NCBI GenBank assembly: GCA_030591795.1
Contig: JAUVAJ010000070.1
Span: 1-7,672 of the forward strand
DNA length: 7,672 nt
Source of the DNA: Desulfuromonadales bacterium
GTDB taxonomy: Bacteria; Desulfobacterota; Desulfuromonadia; Desulfuromonadales; UBA2294
Direction of reading: 5' to 3'
Shown here in pieces: positions 6,770-7,672 of this stretch. Both the position numbers and the translations under genes were made by a program. How positions within the stretch are numbered: position 1 is the first letter of the stretch; each line of letters starts with the position of its first letter. Under the pieces are notes generated by a model. It made no database searches, was not told the origin of the DNA, and saw only the letters and a program-made list of their open reading frames with translations.

Positions 6770-7595
6770 GATCTTCTGTCAACGCGGTATGGATGGCACG
6801 AAAGGCAGTAGGGTGGTACAGCAAAGCAGTGTGGCCAATGCCGGTAAGTTCCACGTTATGCTGGTTATTAAGGATGGCGTGTTCAAACGGAATAACCATG
6901 TTGTCATGGCGGCTGAAGATGTTAGTCAGGCGGACATTTTTCGGGAAAGATTGTGCATTCAGGTTAGTCAAAAAAGGCGAGCCTGGCATCAGATTTTTGC
7001 CGAGTGCTGTGACCACGAACGACACCATCTTTGAACCGGTATTAGGTGTTCCGAGCAGAACACAGCGATCGACCTTTTCGGCGCCACCACGAATCTGTAA
7101 ATAGTTGCGGGCAATAACGCCGCCCATGGAGTGTCCGACCAGATGGACTTTTTCGATGCCACGTTGCTGACGCAGTTCATCGACCAGCCTTGCCACCCGC
7201 TCGGTCAAGGTCTCTACATCTTTCCATGACGGCAAATTGATAGTGTAGAGATCAGTCAACCCTCGGCTGCGTAAGCGGAGCTTGCACAAAAGCCAGGCGG
7301 ATCGGTTGTGAAACAGGCCATGCAAAAATATAATGGGGATGCCAGTTTGGTCGCCACCAGGGTGGTCGGGGCGGTTTAAACAGCCGAAGGGATACGTAAC
7401 AATAATCAGGCAGAGCGAGATGAACTCGCCGATCATCAACCTGGCCGCGAGCCAGAGACGCGCAGGGGTGAATCGCCCGTTGAGCAAGGCCGGATCGCGA
7501 TTAACCGCCTCGTACCAGAGAAAGGCTGAACTTAATACAACGATTCCGGCAAGAATACCGAAAACAATCGATACGATTTCTGTGATAAATGTCAT
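6756..7595 (-). CDS. Membrane-anchored alpha/beta hydrolase (lipase/esterase-like)
   Basis: The protein is 279 residues. Two hydrophobic segments (about 5-28 and 49-72) precede an alpha/beta-hydrolase domain. The domain has an oxyanion-type IIFLHGLFHNRSAW (88-101), the nucleophile elbow VGHSMGG (153-159, Ser156), LLGTPNTGS (180-188) as in lipase-type enzymes, and candidate acid and base residues Asp231 in SRHDNMV and His255 in GIGHTAL, so the triad looks complete. The loop between the two membrane segments is Arg-rich. By the positive-inside rule it faces the cytoplasm, which would put the catalytic domain in the periplasm (inference). The substrate is unknown; a carboxylester or lipid is plausible. 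The ATG has no clear Shine-Dalgarno sequence and overlaps a possible upstream stop codon by ATGA, so translation may be coupled to a preceding gene. Its 3' end overlaps yjbQ by 14 nt. The ester-hydrolase fold is secure; specificity and membrane topology are not. Confidence 0.88.
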   Translation of the reverse strand: MTFITEIVSIVFGILAGIVVLSSAFLWYEAVNRDPALLNGRFTPARLWLAARLMIGEFISLCLIIVTYPFGCLNRPDHPGGDQTGIPIIFLHGLFHNRSAWLLCKLRLRSRGLTDLYTINLPSWKDVETLTERVARLVDELRQQRGIEKVHLVGHSMGGVIARNYLQIRGGAEKVDRCVLLGTPNTGSKMVSFVVTALGKNLMPGSPFLTNLNAQSFPKNVRLTNIFSRHDNMVIPFEHAILNNQHNVELTGIGHTALLYHPTAFRAIHTALTEDHASD

Positions 7596-7672
7596 TTAGT
7601 AAGTATCGCATGTGGTTCAGACCTCGTCAATCGCCATGGGTGGATAACGAGCTTGTCAAAAACCTGCAGAGC
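7592..7672 (-). CDS. Possible C-terminal end of an upstream gene, cut by the window edge
   Basis: On the minus strand one frame is open from the window edge to TGA at 7592-7594, giving 26 residues that begin ALQVFDKLVIHPW. The other two minus-strand frames hit stops within this stretch. The TGA overlaps the hydrolase ATG as ATGA, the same arrangement as at the yjbQ-DUF362 junction, and the hydrolase lacks its own clear ribosome binding site. This fits the last codons of the preceding operon gene. The fragment is too short to recognise, and an open frame of this length is not rare by chance. Confidence 0.4.
   Translation of the reverse strand, partial: ALQVFDKLVIHPWRLTRSEPHAILTK

Noticed and set aside
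6443..7104. Plus-strand open frames opposite yjbQ and the hydrolase gene
   Set aside because: They are shadows of two conserved minus-strand genes and show no domain of their own.

Overview
The window looks like ordinary chromosome from a Gram-negative, probably anaerobic bacterium. A split glycine decarboxylase (gcvPA/gcvPB), a FatA/FatB-type acyl-ACP thioesterase and a DUF362 protein with a C-terminal ferredoxin domain together suggest the Desulfuromonadales/Geobacter-Pelobacter side of the old Deltaproteobacteria. That placement is inferred from gene content and style, not from a marker gene. Base composition is moderately GC-rich by eye. Only the spacer at 5008-5231 is clearly AT-rich.

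Positions 1-4213 (+ strand) carry most of a glycine cleavage operon: gcvT (5' end outside the window), gcvH, gcvPA and gcvPB. The four products are the T, H and two-subunit P proteins. Together with a dihydrolipoamide dehydrogenase (not present here) they convert glycine to CO2, NH3 and methylene-tetrahydrofolate. gcvPA and gcvPB overlap by ATGA, and a strong hairpin terminator follows gcvPB. Any glycine riboswitch or operon promoter would lie upstream of the window.

Positions 4255-5007 (+ strand) encode a two-hotdog acyl-ACP thioesterase with a TTG start and its own Shine-Dalgarno sequence.

Positions 5008-5231 lie between convergent genes and hold two copies of an imperfect palindrome of about 80 bp with TTGTCAT/ATGACAA ends. 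They look like REP or MITE-type elements. Each copy sits just past the stop codon of one of the two converging genes.

Positions 5232-7672 (- strand) form a tight operon, transcribed right to left: the probable tail of an unidentified gene at the window edge, a membrane-anchored alpha/beta hydrolase, a YjbQ/UPF0047 protein, and a DUF362 protein with a 2[4Fe-4S] ferredoxin domain. All junctions overlap (4, 14 and 4 nt), which suggests translational coupling. No joint function for this set is evident from the sequence.

I found no rRNA, tRNA, CRISPR array, insertion sequence, phage gene or defence system. The least explained items are the paired palindromes and the hydrolase-YjbQ-DUF362/ferredoxin operon.
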